In this document: one piece after another, positions 32,198-41,666 of the stretch
How positions within the stretch are numbered: the stretch's first letter is position 1
How the letters are laid out: every line of letters starts with the position of its first letter
Source of the DNA: Pseudomonas lini
GTDB taxonomy: Bacteria > Pseudomonadota > Gammaproteobacteria > Pseudomonadales > Pseudomonadaceae
DNA: 64,000 bases
Direction of reading: 5' to 3'
Assembly: GCF_030812475.1 (NCBI RefSeq)
Contig: NZ_JAUSSR010000004.1
Coordinates: forward strand, 1-64,000
Made by a program: the position numbers and the translations under genes
The notes under the pieces: model-generated
Told to the model about the DNA's origin: nothing
Databases searched by the model: none
Seen by the model: only the letters and a program-made list of their open reading frames with translations

Positions 32198-33088
32198 TTA
32201 TTGCGTGCAGACATCACGAACACAACTGCGTAACCACAGGTGGGCGTAATCACTGTCCAGTCGCGGATGCCATAGCATTGCCACGGTGAATGTCGGCACA
32301 GCGAAGGGTAATGCAAAGCTGTGCATCCCTTCGCGCAAGCTGGCGGTATGCCGTTCAGGAACACAAACGATCAGGTCAGTGGTCCGGGCCAGCACCAGAG
32401 CGGTGGAGAATCCGGCGACGATGGTCGCTATATGCCGCTCCAGTTCGAGCGGCGCCAGGGCGTCATCGATCGGCCCTCTTTCGAGCCCCCGCCGAGACAC
32501 GCTGATGTGGTCGCCGCTCGCATACCGGGCGGGCGTCATCTCGCCCTTCGCCAAGGGATGCCCCCTGCGGACCACACCGATCAATCGGTCGCGAAACAAG
32601 CCCTGTGTCCGCAGCTCCGGGCTGGCAGACTTGCCCACGACGCCCGTCTCCAGATCGACCGTGCCGTCGCGCAATGCGTTGCTGTCCTTGTCGGGCTTGT
32701 GCATGAAGCGCAGCCGCACCCCGGGTGCTTGTCCGGCCATGCGCGCAATGAGCGCCGCGCCGAAATTCTCGACGAAGCCTTCACTGCTGCGCAGGGTGAA
32801 GGTGCGGCTGAGTTGAGTGAGGTCCGGCTGTTCGGCCGGCCGCAGCACCGCTTCTGCGTCCTGCACCAGTTGACCGACCCGCTCACGCAGTTCCAGCGCC
32901 CGAGGTGTCGGCACCAGGCCCCTCCCGGCCCTGACCAGCAGCGGATCGCCGGTGGTTTCGCGCAAGCGCGCCAGCGCCCGACTCATCGCTGACGGGCTCA
33001 ACCGCAAGCGCTTGGCGGCACGCGCAACGCTGCCTTCGGCGAGCAGCACATCGAGGGTGACCAGCAGGTTTAAATCGGGAGTGGACAT
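32198..33088 (-). CDS. LysR-family transcriptional regulator
   Basis: A 296-residue LysR regulator. An N-terminal winged helix-turn-helix (LNLLVTLDVLLAEGSVARAAKRLRLSPSAMSRALARL, about 6-45) is followed by an effector-binding domain related to the NodD/PcpR-like subgroup. The ATG giving MSTPDLN has AGGGG 6 nt upstream; the longer frame is not supported. It is divergent from the MFS exporter gene at 33226 with a 137-bp shared control region, the usual arrangement for a regulator and its target. Confidence 0.92.
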   Translation of the reverse strand: MSTPDLNLLVTLDVLLAEGSVARAAKRLRLSPSAMSRALARLRETTGDPLLVRAGRGLVPTPRALELRERVGQLVQDAEAVLRPAEQPDLTQLSRTFTLRSSEGFVENFGAALIARMAGQAPGVRLRFMHKPDKDSNALRDGTVDLETGVVGKSASPELRTQGLFRDRLIGVVRRGHPLAKGEMTPARYASGDHISVSRRGLERGPIDDALAPLELERHIATIVAGFSTALVLARTTDLIVCVPERHTASLREGMHSFALPFAVPTFTVAMLWHPRLDSDYAHLWLRSCVRDVCTQ

Positions 33089-33225
33089 GGATTGCCCCTG
33101 GGCTGTGGTGACATGGCGTTTGATGCAATTATTGAATGCAACTGCTGCGCCTTCCGCCATGTTAGGCCCCGAGCGTACCTTTGTGACAGCTCCACTTCGG
33201 AGTGACTTCACGAAAGAGGGCCAAT

Positions 33226-34650
33226 ATGAAGCCAACCCTTGCAACTGTAGACACCCTGCAACCCACTGCTTCAGTACGGTTGGCATTGGCCAGCCTGGCG
33301 CTTTCGATGTTGCTGTCCTCGCTGGGCACCAGCATCGCCAATGTCGGCCTGCCAATCCTGGCCGCCATATTCGACGCCTCGTTCCAGCACGTGCAATGGA
33401 TAGTCCTCGCTTATCTGCTGGCGATCACCACCCTGATCGTCAGCGTCGGTCGTCTCGGCGACATTTTCGGTCGACGACGCCTGCTGCTGGGCGGCATCAG
33501 CCTGTTCACCCTGGCCTCGACCCTGTGCGCCCTGGCGCCGACGCTGTGGTTGCTGATCGGCGCCCGGGCGCTGCAGGGTCTGGGCGCGGCAATCATGATG
33601 GCATTGACAATGGCCTTCGTCGGCGAAACGGTGGCCAAGCAAAGAACCGGAAGCGCCATGGGGTTGCTGGGGACGATGTCGGCGATTGGCACCGCGATGG
33701 GGCCGTCCCTGGGCGGCATGCTGATCGCTGGTTTCGGCTGGCGGGCGATCTTCCTGATTACCGTACCGCTGGGTCTGCTGACGGGGTGGCTCGCGCATCG
33801 CCACTTGCCTGCTGATCGCCAGATAGCCAGATCCGGGCGTGCCCGTTTCGACTCGCTGGGCACACTACTGTTGGCACTGACGCTGGGGGCATACGCCCTG
33901 GCCATGACACTCGGCCGCGGCACCTTCGGTTTCCTCAATCTGGCTTTGCTGGTGGCGGCGGGCACCTGCGGCGTTCTGTTCGTCTTCGCCCAGACCCGAG
34001 TCGGCTCACCCTTGATCAGGTTGTCGCTGTTGCGCGACCCGCAACTTGGCGCCAGCCTCGTCATGAGCACTCTGGTGGCAACAGTGATCATGGCAACGCT
34101 GGTGGTCGGGCCCTTCTATCTCTCGCAAGCACTGGGATTGGATGCCGTCAGGGTCGGCCTGGCGTTGTCGGTCGGGCCGTTTGTGGTGGCGCTGACCGGC
34201 GTGCCCGCCGGCCGCATCAGCGACCGTTTTGGCGCGCGACGCATGACCCTCGCCGGGCTGATCGCGATGGCGGTCGGCTGCCTCACGCTGGCGGTGTTGC
34301 CACTATCGCTCGGCATCGGCGGCTACCTCGCGCCCATGGTGCTCGTCACCCTCGGCTATGTACTGTTCCAGACGGCCAACAACACCGCGGTCATGGCCGA
34401 TGTTGCACCGACGCAACGGGGCGTCATCTCCGGCCTGCTCAACCTGTCGCGCAATCTGGGGCTCATCACCGGCGCCAGCGCCTTGAGCGCGGTGTTTGCG
34501 CTGGCATCGGCGACGGCGCAGATCAGCAGTGCACACCCCGAGGCGGTGGCCAGCGGCATGCGGATCACCTTTGCCGTTGCGCTGGGGTTGATCGTCACGG
34601 CTCTGGCGGTCGCCTTGGGGGGCCTCGCCATGAAACATGACCGCTCGTAA
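33226..34650 (+). CDS. MFS drug-type efflux transporter (DHA2-like)
   Basis: A 474-residue major-facilitator transporter with 12-14 membrane helices. Motif A GRLGDIFGRRRLLLGG follows helix 2, and motif C-like GTAMGPSLGGMLIAGFGWRAIF lies in the helix 5 region. These are typical of proton-driven exporters such as EmrB relatives. GAGGG lies 6 nt before the ATG. Its divergent LysR neighbour probably controls it. Substrate unknown. Confidence 0.9.
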   Translation: MKPTLATVDTLQPTASVRLALASLALSMLLSSLGTSIANVGLPILAAIFDASFQHVQWIVLAYLLAITTLIVSVGRLGDIFGRRRLLLGGISLFTLASTLCALAPTLWLLIGARALQGLGAAIMMALTMAFVGETVAKQRTGSAMGLLGTMSAIGTAMGPSLGGMLIAGFGWRAIFLITVPLGLLTGWLAHRHLPADRQIARSGRARFDSLGTLLLALTLGAYALAMTLGRGTFGFLNLALLVAAGTCGVLFVFAQTRVGSPLIRLSLLRDPQLGASLVMSTLVATVIMATLVVGPFYLSQALGLDAVRVGLALSVGPFVVALTGVPAGRISDRFGARRMTLAGLIAMAVGCLTLAVLPLSLGIGGYLAPMVLVTLGYVLFQTANNTAVMADVAPTQRGVISGLLNLSRNLGLITGASALSAVFALASATAQISSAHPEAVASGMRITFAVALGLIVTALAVALGGLAMKHDRS

Positions 34651-34872
34651 CGCTGAACAAGGGCTGTCCGGTGCTTCGCTATGCTTGTTGAAATTCGGAA
34701 CAAAGGCCGCAGGGCGCCGAGGAGCTGGATGATGTCATTGACGCTTTAGATCCTCAGCGATCGACTATTCGGTGCAACGGCGATCTGACCAAAGAGCGCT
34801 CCCTGCTGACGACGGCGTACGGCATGCTCGAGCGCCAGCTGGCGTCCCGAACCTGGGTCGCCAGCACGGATT

Positions 34873-35193
34873 TCAGCCTTGCTCCAGCACATCCTCCGCC
34901 CAGCTGATGGCCGCCACGACGGTAGGAAAGCCGATGGTGCTCGTCAGCGCGATCAAGGCATGGCGGATCTGTTCTGGCGTAGCGCCCGCTTCCAGGGCCC
35001 GCCGGGCATGACTGTGCACCGCGCCTTCGGAACGAATGGCTGCGGCGGCGCCGAGCTGGATCAGCTGGACCACTGCGTCGTCCAGCGGGCCGGCATGCCG
35101 CACCGCCGTACCCAGGGCCTGTACGGCGGCCAGGTAATCCGGGTACTGCTTTTTCAGTTGTCGGTAGGTGTTGTGCTCTCTTTTCTTACCCAT
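34873..35193 (-). CDS. carboxymuconolactone-decarboxylase-fold protein
   Basis: A 106-residue AhpD/CMD-fold protein with the family helix pair VQLIQLGAAAAIRSEGAVHSHARRALEAGATPEQIRHALI. The CxxC pair of peroxidase-type AhpD proteins is absent (EGAVHSHARRAL), so it is not an alkyl-hydroperoxidase partner of that kind. I chose the ATG giving MGKKREH, with GAGGAG 6 nt upstream; the longer frame adds 22 unlikely residues. It lies 198 bp upstream of, and divergent from, the gamma-glutamylation cluster. Confidence 0.85.
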   Translation of the reverse strand: MGKKREHNTYRQLKKQYPDYLAAVQALGTAVRHAGPLDDAVVQLIQLGAAAAIRSEGAVHSHARRALEAGATPEQIRHALIALTSTIGFPTVVAAISWAEDVLEQG

Positions 35194-35390
35194 CTCTGTC
35201 TCCTCGCGAGGCTGTGCCCGGCCCGATTTGACCGGCGTCGATTGCCGAAACTTGCGCATTCCAACAGTAAGCTAAGCTAAGAACAGCTCATTGCCCACGA
35301 TGCTCGCGTCTGCAGGTTTTGGTTTTTTTCTGGAGAGCGTCTGCAACAGCTATTCAGAAAGGTCCAACCCCTTCCCGCAGGACTGACGTG

Positions 35391-36764
35391 ATGACCGAGC
35401 CCCTCCTCAGTTTTGATCAACTCAAGCGTGCCGCGGCTGCCGGCGAAATCGATACCGTGCTGGTGTGCATGGTCGACATGCAGGGGCGCCTGGTCGGCAA
35501 GCGCTTCCAGGTCGAGTTTTTCATCGACAGCGGCCACGAAGAAACCCACTGCTGCAATTACCTGCTGGCCGACGACATCGACATGGAGCCGGTGCCGGGT
35601 TACGCCGCCGCCAGCTGGAGTAAAGGCTATGGCGACTTTGTGCTCAAGCCCGACATGGCCACCTTGCGCCGGGTGCCCTGGCTGGAGTGCACGGCGCTGG
35701 TGCTGTGCGATGTGCTCGATCATCACCATCGGCAGGACTTGCCGCACAGCCCGCGGGCCATCCTGAAAAAGCAGATCGAGCGCCTGCGCCAGCGCGGTTA
35801 TACCGGCATGTTCGCCTCTGAACTGGAATTCTATCTGTTCGATGAGAGCTACGAGGCCATCCACAACCGCAACTACCACAAGCCCAAGACGGCCGGTCAC
35901 TACATCGAGGATTACAACATCCTGCAGACCACCCGCGAGGAACCGGTGCTGCGGGCGATTCGCAAGCATCTGCAGGCCTCGGGCATCCCCGTGGAAAACT
36001 CCAAGGGCGAATGGGGGCCGGGCCAGGAAGAGATCAACATCCGGTATGCCGATGCCCTGACCATGGCCGACCACCACGTCATCATCAAGCACGCCTGCAA
36101 GGAGATCGCGCAGCTGCAGGGCAAGGCGATTACCTTCATGGCCAAGTGGCGCTATGACGCCGCCGGTTCCAGCAGCCATATCCACAATTCGCTGTGGGAC
36201 AAGAATGGCAAGAAGTCGCTGTTCTTCGACGCCAAGGCCGAGTTCGGCATGTCCAGGCTGATGCGCGCCTGGGTTGCCGGGCAGCTCAAGTACGCCAATG
36301 ACATCACCTGTTTCCTCGCGCCCTACATCAACTCCTACAAGCGGTTCCAGGCCGGCACGTTTGCCCCGACGCGGGCGGTCTGGAGCCGGGACAATCGCAC
36401 CGCGGGCTTTCGCTTGTGCGCCGAGGACAGCAAGGCCATCCGCATCGAATGTCGCATCGGCGGCGCCGACCTCAACCCTTACCTGGCGTTCGCCGCCTTG
36501 ATTGCCGCAGGCCTGGCCGGGATCGATGAAAAGCTTGAACTCGCCCCACCGTTTGAAGGCGATGCCTACGTCGACGAGCAACTGCCGGAAGTGTCCAAGA
36601 CCCTGCGCGAGGCCTGTGCCGCGCTCCAGACGTCGAGCATGTTGCGCGAGGCGTTCGGCGATGACGTGATCGACCACTACGTGCACACCGCCGAATGGGA
36701 GCAGAAGGAATACGACCGACGGATTACCGACTGGGAACTGCAGCGCGGTTTCGAGCGCTACTGA
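35391..36764 (+). CDS. glutamine-synthetase-like gamma-glutamyl-amine ligase
   Basis: A 457-residue GS-fold ligase distinct from PuuA in this window. GS motifs: ASELEFYLFD, GPGQEEINIRYADAL, SSSHIHNSLWD, YINSYKRFQAG, WSRDNRTAGFR and RIECRIGGADLNPYLAF. It likely joins the gamma-carboxyl of glutamate to an amine. The neighbours (aldehyde dehydrogenase 22 bp downstream, Fe-type alcohol dehydrogenase, APC permease) point to an amino alcohol such as ethanolamine or 3-aminopropanol as substrate. The start ATG follows a weak ribosome binding site; the upstream open frame of 24 codons has no support. Relatives include IpuC-type and GlnA4-type ligases; exact substrate unknown. Confidence 0.85.
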   Translation: MTEPLLSFDQLKRAAAAGEIDTVLVCMVDMQGRLVGKRFQVEFFIDSGHEETHCCNYLLADDIDMEPVPGYAAASWSKGYGDFVLKPDMATLRRVPWLECTALVLCDVLDHHHRQDLPHSPRAILKKQIERLRQRGYTGMFASELEFYLFDESYEAIHNRNYHKPKTAGHYIEDYNILQTTREEPVLRAIRKHLQASGIPVENSKGEWGPGQEEINIRYADALTMADHHVIIKHACKEIAQLQGKAITFMAKWRYDAAGSSSHIHNSLWDKNGKKSLFFDAKAEFGMSRLMRAWVAGQLKYANDITCFLAPYINSYKRFQAGTFAPTRAVWSRDNRTAGFRLCAEDSKAIRIECRIGGADLNPYLAFAALIAAGLAGIDEKLELAPPFEGDAYVDEQLPEVSKTLREACAALQTSSMLREAFGDDVIDHYVHTAEWEQKEYDRRITDWELQRGFERY

Positions 36765-36785
36765 GCAGCCTTTACCGAGAAGATC

Positions 36786-38177
36786 ATGACTTCAATGATT
36801 CAGCTCATCTCGCCGGTCGATGGCCGGGTCTATGCCGAACGCCACTGCGCCGATGCGGCGCAGATCGACCAGGCGTTGGCGGCTGCCGAAGCGGCCCAGG
36901 CGTTATGGAAACGCCGGCCCCTGAGCGAACGCGCCGCCTGTTGCAGCGCCGCGGTGGACGCCATGGTGGCCATGCAGGCGGACATCGTGCCGGAACTGGC
37001 CTGGCAAATGGGCCGTCCGGTGCGCTTTGGCGCGGGCGAATTGCGCGGGTTCGAAGAGCGGGCCCGGCATATGATCGCCATTGCGCCTGAAGCACTGGCC
37101 AAGCTGGAACCCACGCCTGTCGCCGGTTTTCGTCGGCAGATCAGACGCGAACCGCTGGGTACGGTGCTGGTCGTCGCCCCCTGGAATTATCCTTACCTGA
37201 CGGCGGTGAATACGGTTATTCCGGCGTTGATGGCCGGCAACAGTGTGATCCTCAAGCACGCGTCGCAAACCCTGCTGGTCGGCGAACGCTTCGCCGAAGC
37301 GTTCAGCCGCGCCAACCTGCCTGCCGGCCTGTTTCACAACCTGTTGCTCGATCATCAACAAACGGCCGCGATCATCGCCTCGGGTCGGGTACAGCAGGTG
37401 AACTTCACCGGTTCGGTCGAGGGTGGCAAGGCCATGCAAAGCGCCGCCACCGGGCGCTTTCTCGGCATGGGCCTGGAGCTCGGCGGCAAAGACCCGGCCT
37501 ATGTCCGGGCCGACGCCAATCTCGAACACGCGGTGGAAAACCTGGTGGACGGCAGCTTCTTCAACTCCGGTCAGAGCTGCTGCGCGATCGAACGCATCTA
37601 TGTCGATGAGAACATCTATCCGGCTTTTGTCGAGGGTTTCGTCGCCTTGACTCGCCAGTACGTGCTGGGCAATCCCCTGGACGAAACCACCACGCTGGGC
37701 CCGCTGGTGTCGCCGAGCGCGGCTGATTTCGTGCGTGGGCAGATCGCCGAAGCCCTGACACTGGGCGCCCGGGCGCTGATCGATCCACGGGCCTTCGCCG
37801 CCGATGCACCGGGCAGTGCCTACCTCGCACCGCAGGTACTGGTCGATGTCAACCATCGGATGTCGGTGATGCGCGAAGAAAGCTTCGGGCCGGTGGTCGG
37901 CATCATGTCGGTCGCCAGCGACGTCGAAGCCATCGCCTTGATGAACGACAGCCAGTTCGGGCTCAGTGCTTCCATCTGGACCCAGGACCTCGCCGCCGCC
38001 GAACAGCTGGGCGACGAGATCGCCACCGGCACCGTGTTCATGAACCGCTGCGATTACCTCGACCCGGCCCTGGCCTGGACCGGGGTCAAGAACAGCGGGC
38101 GCGGCGTCACCCTGTCGCGCCTGGGCTACGAACATCTGAGCCGGGCGAAATCCTTTCATTTGCGCCACGAGATTTGA
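36786..38177 (+). CDS. aldehyde dehydrogenase
   Basis: A 463-residue NAD(P)-dependent aldehyde dehydrogenase. Visible: VVAPWNYPYLTAVNTVIPALMAGNSV (cofactor region), LELGGKDPAYV (general base Glu) and FNSGQSCCAIERIYV with the catalytic Cys. It is the second gene of the gamma-glutamylation cluster, 21 bp after the ligase and 17 bp before the alcohol dehydrogenase. It would oxidise the gamma-glutamyl-amino aldehyde produced by the next enzyme to the acid, the analogue of PuuC. The assignment to a substrate is by context only. Confidence 0.9.
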   Translation: MTSMIQLISPVDGRVYAERHCADAAQIDQALAAAEAAQALWKRRPLSERAACCSAAVDAMVAMQADIVPELAWQMGRPVRFGAGELRGFEERARHMIAIAPEALAKLEPTPVAGFRRQIRREPLGTVLVVAPWNYPYLTAVNTVIPALMAGNSVILKHASQTLLVGERFAEAFSRANLPAGLFHNLLLDHQQTAAIIASGRVQQVNFTGSVEGGKAMQSAATGRFLGMGLELGGKDPAYVRADANLEHAVENLVDGSFFNSGQSCCAIERIYVDENIYPAFVEGFVALTRQYVLGNPLDETTTLGPLVSPSAADFVRGQIAEALTLGARALIDPRAFAADAPGSAYLAPQVLVDVNHRMSVMREESFGPVVGIMSVASDVEAIALMNDSQFGLSASIWTQDLAAAEQLGDEIATGTVFMNRCDYLDPALAWTGVKNSGRGVTLSRLGYEHLSRAKSFHLRHEI

Positions 38178-38194
38178 GCAACCAGAGGTGAGCC

Positions 38195-39355
38195 ATGAGC
38201 CTGACCGCGAACTGGAACTACCCCACCAGCATCCGCTTCGGTGCCGGCCGCATTGCCGAACTGGCCGAGACTTGCCGCAGCCTGGGTATCGAGCGACCGT
38301 TGCTGGTCACCGACAGTGGCCTGGGGCGCGCCCCGATCACCACCGCGGCGCTGGACGCCCTGCGCGCCGCCGGTCTTGGCGTGGCATTGTTTTGCGACCT
38401 CAAGCCCAATCCGGTCGAAGCCAACCTGGCGGGCGGGCTCGATGCCTGGCGCGCCGGCAAGCACGATGGCGTGGTGGCCTTCGGCGGTGGCAGCGGTCTG
38501 GACATGGGCAAGCTCATCGCCTTCATGAGCGGTCAGACGCGACCGGTCTGGGATTTCGAAGACATCGGCGACTACTGGACCCGGGCCGACGAAAGCCGTA
38601 TCGCTCCGGTAATCGCGGTGCCGACGACGGCCGGTACCGGCTCGGAAGTGGGCCGCGCAGCGGTGATCATCGACGAGGGCAGCCACACCAAACGCATCAT
38701 CTTTCACCCGAAAATGATGCCGCGAGTGGTCATCAGCGACCCGGCCCTGAGCGTCGGCATGCCGGCCAAGGTCACCGCTGGCACCGGCATGGATGCATTT
38801 TCGCATTGCCTGGAGGCGTACTGCGCCCCCGGTTTTCACCCCATGGCCGAAGGCATCGCCGTGGAAGGCATGCGCCTGATAGCCAACGCCCTGGTGCGGG
38901 CCGTGCACATGCCCTCCGACCTCGAGGCGCGCGGGCAGATGCTCGCGGCAGCGGCGATGGGCGCCACCGCCTTCCAGAAGGGCCTGGGCGGGATGCACGC
39001 CCTCGCTCATCCGGTGGGCGCGTTGTACGACACCCATCACGGCATGACCAACGCCACGCTGATGCCCTATGTACTGAAATTCAATCGCCCGGCCATCGAA
39101 GAACGCATCACCCGCCTGGCGGCCTGGCTGCGCTTGCCTTCGCCGGGTTTCGACAGCTTCCTGGCCTTCGTCCTCAAGCTGCGCAAGGACATCGGCGTGC
39201 CGCACACGCTGTTCGAGCTGGGCGTGGATGATCGCCAGGCGGACCTGATCGCGGACATGGCAATCGTCGACCCCTCTGCCGGCGGTAATCCGCTGCCGTT
39301 GACCCGGGCCGGCGCGGCAGAAATTTTCGAAGCGGCGTTTCACGGCCGTCTGTAG
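38195..39355 (+). CDS. iron-containing (type III) alcohol dehydrogenase
   Basis: A 386-residue type III alcohol dehydrogenase. The NAD motif FGGGSGLDMGKL and the PTTAGTGSEVGR loop are present. Metal ligands are the Asp/His set in GMDAFSHCLEAYC, GGMHALAHPVGALYDTHHG. In context it oxidises the hydroxyl end of a gamma-glutamylated amino alcohol. The ribosome binding site GAGGTGAGCC precedes the ATG. The stop codon TAG lies inside the first REP sequence of the REPIN at 39351, so the repeat supplies the end of this gene. Confidence 0.9.
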   Translation: MSLTANWNYPTSIRFGAGRIAELAETCRSLGIERPLLVTDSGLGRAPITTAALDALRAAGLGVALFCDLKPNPVEANLAGGLDAWRAGKHDGVVAFGGGSGLDMGKLIAFMSGQTRPVWDFEDIGDYWTRADESRIAPVIAVPTTAGTGSEVGRAAVIIDEGSHTKRIIFHPKMMPRVVISDPALSVGMPAKVTAGTGMDAFSHCLEAYCAPGFHPMAEGIAVEGMRLIANALVRAVHMPSDLEARGQMLAAAAMGATAFQKGLGGMHALAHPVGALYDTHHGMTNATLMPYVLKFNRPAIEERITRLAAWLRLPSPGFDSFLAFVLKLRKDIGVPHTLFELGVDDRQADLIADMAIVDPSAGGNPLPLTRAGAAEIFEAAFHGRL

Positions 39356-39450
39356 GAGCAAGCTTGCTCGCGATGGACGTTAACGATAACGCGTGCTTTC
39401 TGAATAAACGCGTTGCCCTTGAGCCCATCGCGAGCAGGCTCGCTCCTACA
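39351..39450. repeat. REPIN overlapping the alcohol dehydrogenase stop codon
   Basis: Inverted REP pair TGTAGGAGCAAGCTTGCTCGCGATGG / complement with a spacer carrying GTTAACGATAACGCG, the same spacer family (in reverse orientation) as at 9828, 18943 and 57643. The first five bases contain the stop codon of the preceding gene. It separates the dehydrogenase from the permease gene. Confidence 0.88.
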
Positions 39451-39517
39451 TTAAACCAGGGCTGCAGCCTACGGCGGCGAAGTTCGGCCTGTTCCAGAAC
39501 CTGAAGGAGCACACCCA

Positions 39518-41083
39518 ATGAACCCAGCAAGCCAGCCCGGCACCGGCGCGCCGCAAGACGATGACGTCAAGGTGCTGCACAGCATGGGCTATGCCCAGCA
39601 GCTGTCGCGACGAATGGGCGTTTTCTCCAACTTTGCCATTTCCTTTTCGATCATCTGCATCCTCTCGGGAGGCATCAACTCACTGGCCCAGGGCACCTCG
39701 GGTGCGGGCGGCGCCTCGATCGGCATCGGCTGGCCGATCGGTTGCCTGATTTCCGGAGTCTTTGCCATGGCCATGGCGCAGATTTCCTCGGCCTACCCCA
39801 CCGCTGGCGGCCTGTATCACTGGGGCTCGATTCTCGGTAACCGCTTCACCGGCTGGCTGACGGCCTGGTTCAACCTGCTGGGGCTGGTGACGGTGCTCGG
39901 CGCGATCAACGTCGGTACTTACTATTTCTTTTTCGGGGCTTTCGGACCGGCCCTGGGCATGGAAGATACGACCACGACCCGGGTGATCTTCCTGGCGATC
40001 CTCACTGGCATCCAGGCCCTGTGCAACCATTTCGGCATCGGCCTGACCGCAAAGCTCACCGACTTCTCGGGCTATCTGATCTTCGCGACGGCGATCGCAT
40101 TGACCATCGTGTGCCTGATCGCAGCCCCCAGCTATGAATTCGTCCGGCTGGTGACCTTCGCCAACTATTCCGGCGAGGCCGGCGGCAGCGTCTGGCCGCA
40201 GGTCTCCAACGCCTGGATTTTCATGCTTGGCCTGCTCCTGCCGATCTACACCATCACCGGCTATGACGCCTCCGCGCATACCTCCGAGGAGACCCGCAAT
40301 GCGGCGATGTCGGTGCCGGTCGGCATGGTCATGTCGGTGGTCTGGTCGCTGCTGTTCGGCTGGCTCATGCTCAGCTCGTTCGTGCTGATGCTGCCGAGCA
40401 TGGACGAAGCGGCGTCGAAGGGCTGGAACGTGTTTTTCTGGGCGATGGACACTCAGGTCAACCCGACCGTCAAGATCAGTTTGTATCTGGCGATTTTCAT
40501 CTCGCAATTCCTTTGCGGGCTGGCGACCGTGACCTCGGTGTCGCGGATGATCTTCGCCTTCTCCCGCGACGGTGGCCTGCCCTTCTCGAAAGCCCTGGCC
40601 ACGGTCTCGCCGACCCACCGCAGCCCGGTGCCGGCGATCTGGACCGGGGCGACGCTGGCGGTGTTGTTCGTCTGGGGCTCGTCGGTGATTTCGATCGGTG
40701 CAACGCCGGTCTATACCATCGTGGTCTCCTGTACGGTGATCTTTCTGTTTTTCTCCTTCGTCATTCCCATCGTGCTCGGCCTGTTCGCCTACGGCACCTC
40801 CAAATGGCCGACCATGGGGCCGTGGAACATGGGACGCTTCTGGTACTCGTTCTTCGCCATTCTCTCGATCCTGTCGATGGTGATCATCTTCATCATCGGC
40901 ATCCAGCCACCGAACGATTGGGCGCTGTACATCACCATCGGGTTCCTGGTCCTGACGGCGATCATCTGGTTCGGCTTTGAAGCACGACGCTTCCAGGGGC
41001 CGCCGGTGGGTGACATGATCGTCAAGCGCCAGGCGCAAATCGCCGCGGCGGAAGCGGCGTTGAACAAACGTGCAGGAAGCTGA
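39518..41083 (+). CDS. APC-superfamily amine/amino-acid permease (choline/GABA type)
   Basis: A 521-residue permease with about 12 membrane helices and the features of the amino acid/choline subfamily (LSRRMGVFSNFAISFSIICILSGG, YPTAGGLYHWGSILG, AHTSEETRNAAMSVP, SRDGGLPFSKALA). It is likely the uptake system for the amine processed by the preceding ligase-dehydrogenase genes. CTGAAGGAG precedes the ATG. Substrate not readable from sequence. Confidence 0.9.
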   Translation: MNPASQPGTGAPQDDDVKVLHSMGYAQQLSRRMGVFSNFAISFSIICILSGGINSLAQGTSGAGGASIGIGWPIGCLISGVFAMAMAQISSAYPTAGGLYHWGSILGNRFTGWLTAWFNLLGLVTVLGAINVGTYYFFFGAFGPALGMEDTTTTRVIFLAILTGIQALCNHFGIGLTAKLTDFSGYLIFATAIALTIVCLIAAPSYEFVRLVTFANYSGEAGGSVWPQVSNAWIFMLGLLLPIYTITGYDASAHTSEETRNAAMSVPVGMVMSVVWSLLFGWLMLSSFVLMLPSMDEAASKGWNVFFWAMDTQVNPTVKISLYLAIFISQFLCGLATVTSVSRMIFAFSRDGGLPFSKALATVSPTHRSPVPAIWTGATLAVLFVWGSSVISIGATPVYTIVVSCTVIFLFFSFVIPIVLGLFAYGTSKWPTMGPWNMGRFWYSFFAILSILSMVIIFIIGIQPPNDWALYITIGFLVLTAIIWFGFEARRFQGPPVGDMIVKRQAQIAAAEAALNKRAGS

Positions 41084-41093
41084 TACCGCAACC

Positions 41094-41250
41094 CCCTGTA
41101 GGAGCCGGCTTGCCGGCGAAGGCGTCTTCACTGGCACTGCAAGGCTCGAGGCCGCCGTCCCTGTAGGAGCCGGCTTGCCGGCGAAGGCGTTTTCATAGGC
41201 ACTGCAAGGCTCGAGGCCGCCTTCGCCGGCAAGCCGGCTCCTACAAGGGG
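41094..41250. repeat. REP tandem plus inverted unit
   Basis: Two head-to-tail copies of a unit of about 67 bp (REP core GTAGGAGCCGGCTTGCCGGC plus the tail TTCATAGGCACTGCAAGGCT in its second version) at 41094-41220, then one inverted REP core (41221-41250). The tail is outside the REP consensus, so the duplication copied flanking DNA too. It lies between the convergent permease and small-protein genes. Confidence 0.86.
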
Positions 41251-41260
41251 CCCGCGCACG

Positions 41261-41497
41261 TCACAGGGTTCTCTGGCTGTTCCCGATGCCCTTGGCGATA
41301 TCGATGCCCCAGTCCATCGCGGCTTCCATATCCAGCATGTGCGGTTTCGGGTCATGATTTTCATCGATGACCGTACCGTCAGGCCGGTAAACACCGATAA
41401 ACATCCCCAAGGATCCGTCCTTCAGAATCTCGGCTCTAACCTCGATCTTGCATCCGTTGGAAAGCGTTTCCTTGTGCTGTATATGGCGTTCAGTCAT
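41261..41497 (-). CDS. small conserved-type hypothetical protein
   Basis: A 78-residue soluble protein (start MTERHIQHKETLSNG) with a beta-strand-rich centre (EVRAEILKDGSLGMFIGVYRPDG) and a helical end with MDWGIDIAKGIG. GGAGG lies 9 nt before the ATG I chose. It is divergent from the lactate permease gene. No function assigned. Confidence 0.75.
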   Translation of the reverse strand: MTERHIQHKETLSNGCKIEVRAEILKDGSLGMFIGVYRPDGTVIDENHDPKPHMLDMEAAMDWGIDIAKGIGNSQRTL

Positions 41498-41666
41498 TGC
41501 TGCATTCCTCCCGTTGACGTGCGAGTAGCGCATTCACCTATTGGCCATCTTAGCTCAGTACAGCCCGCTCGCAGGACGGCCAGGACAGCGGCGTAATGCC
41601 ACCTATACTACAAGCCACCGCCCCTTCGGGGTCTGCATGCCCAACAATAAAAAGCAGAGGTGGACC

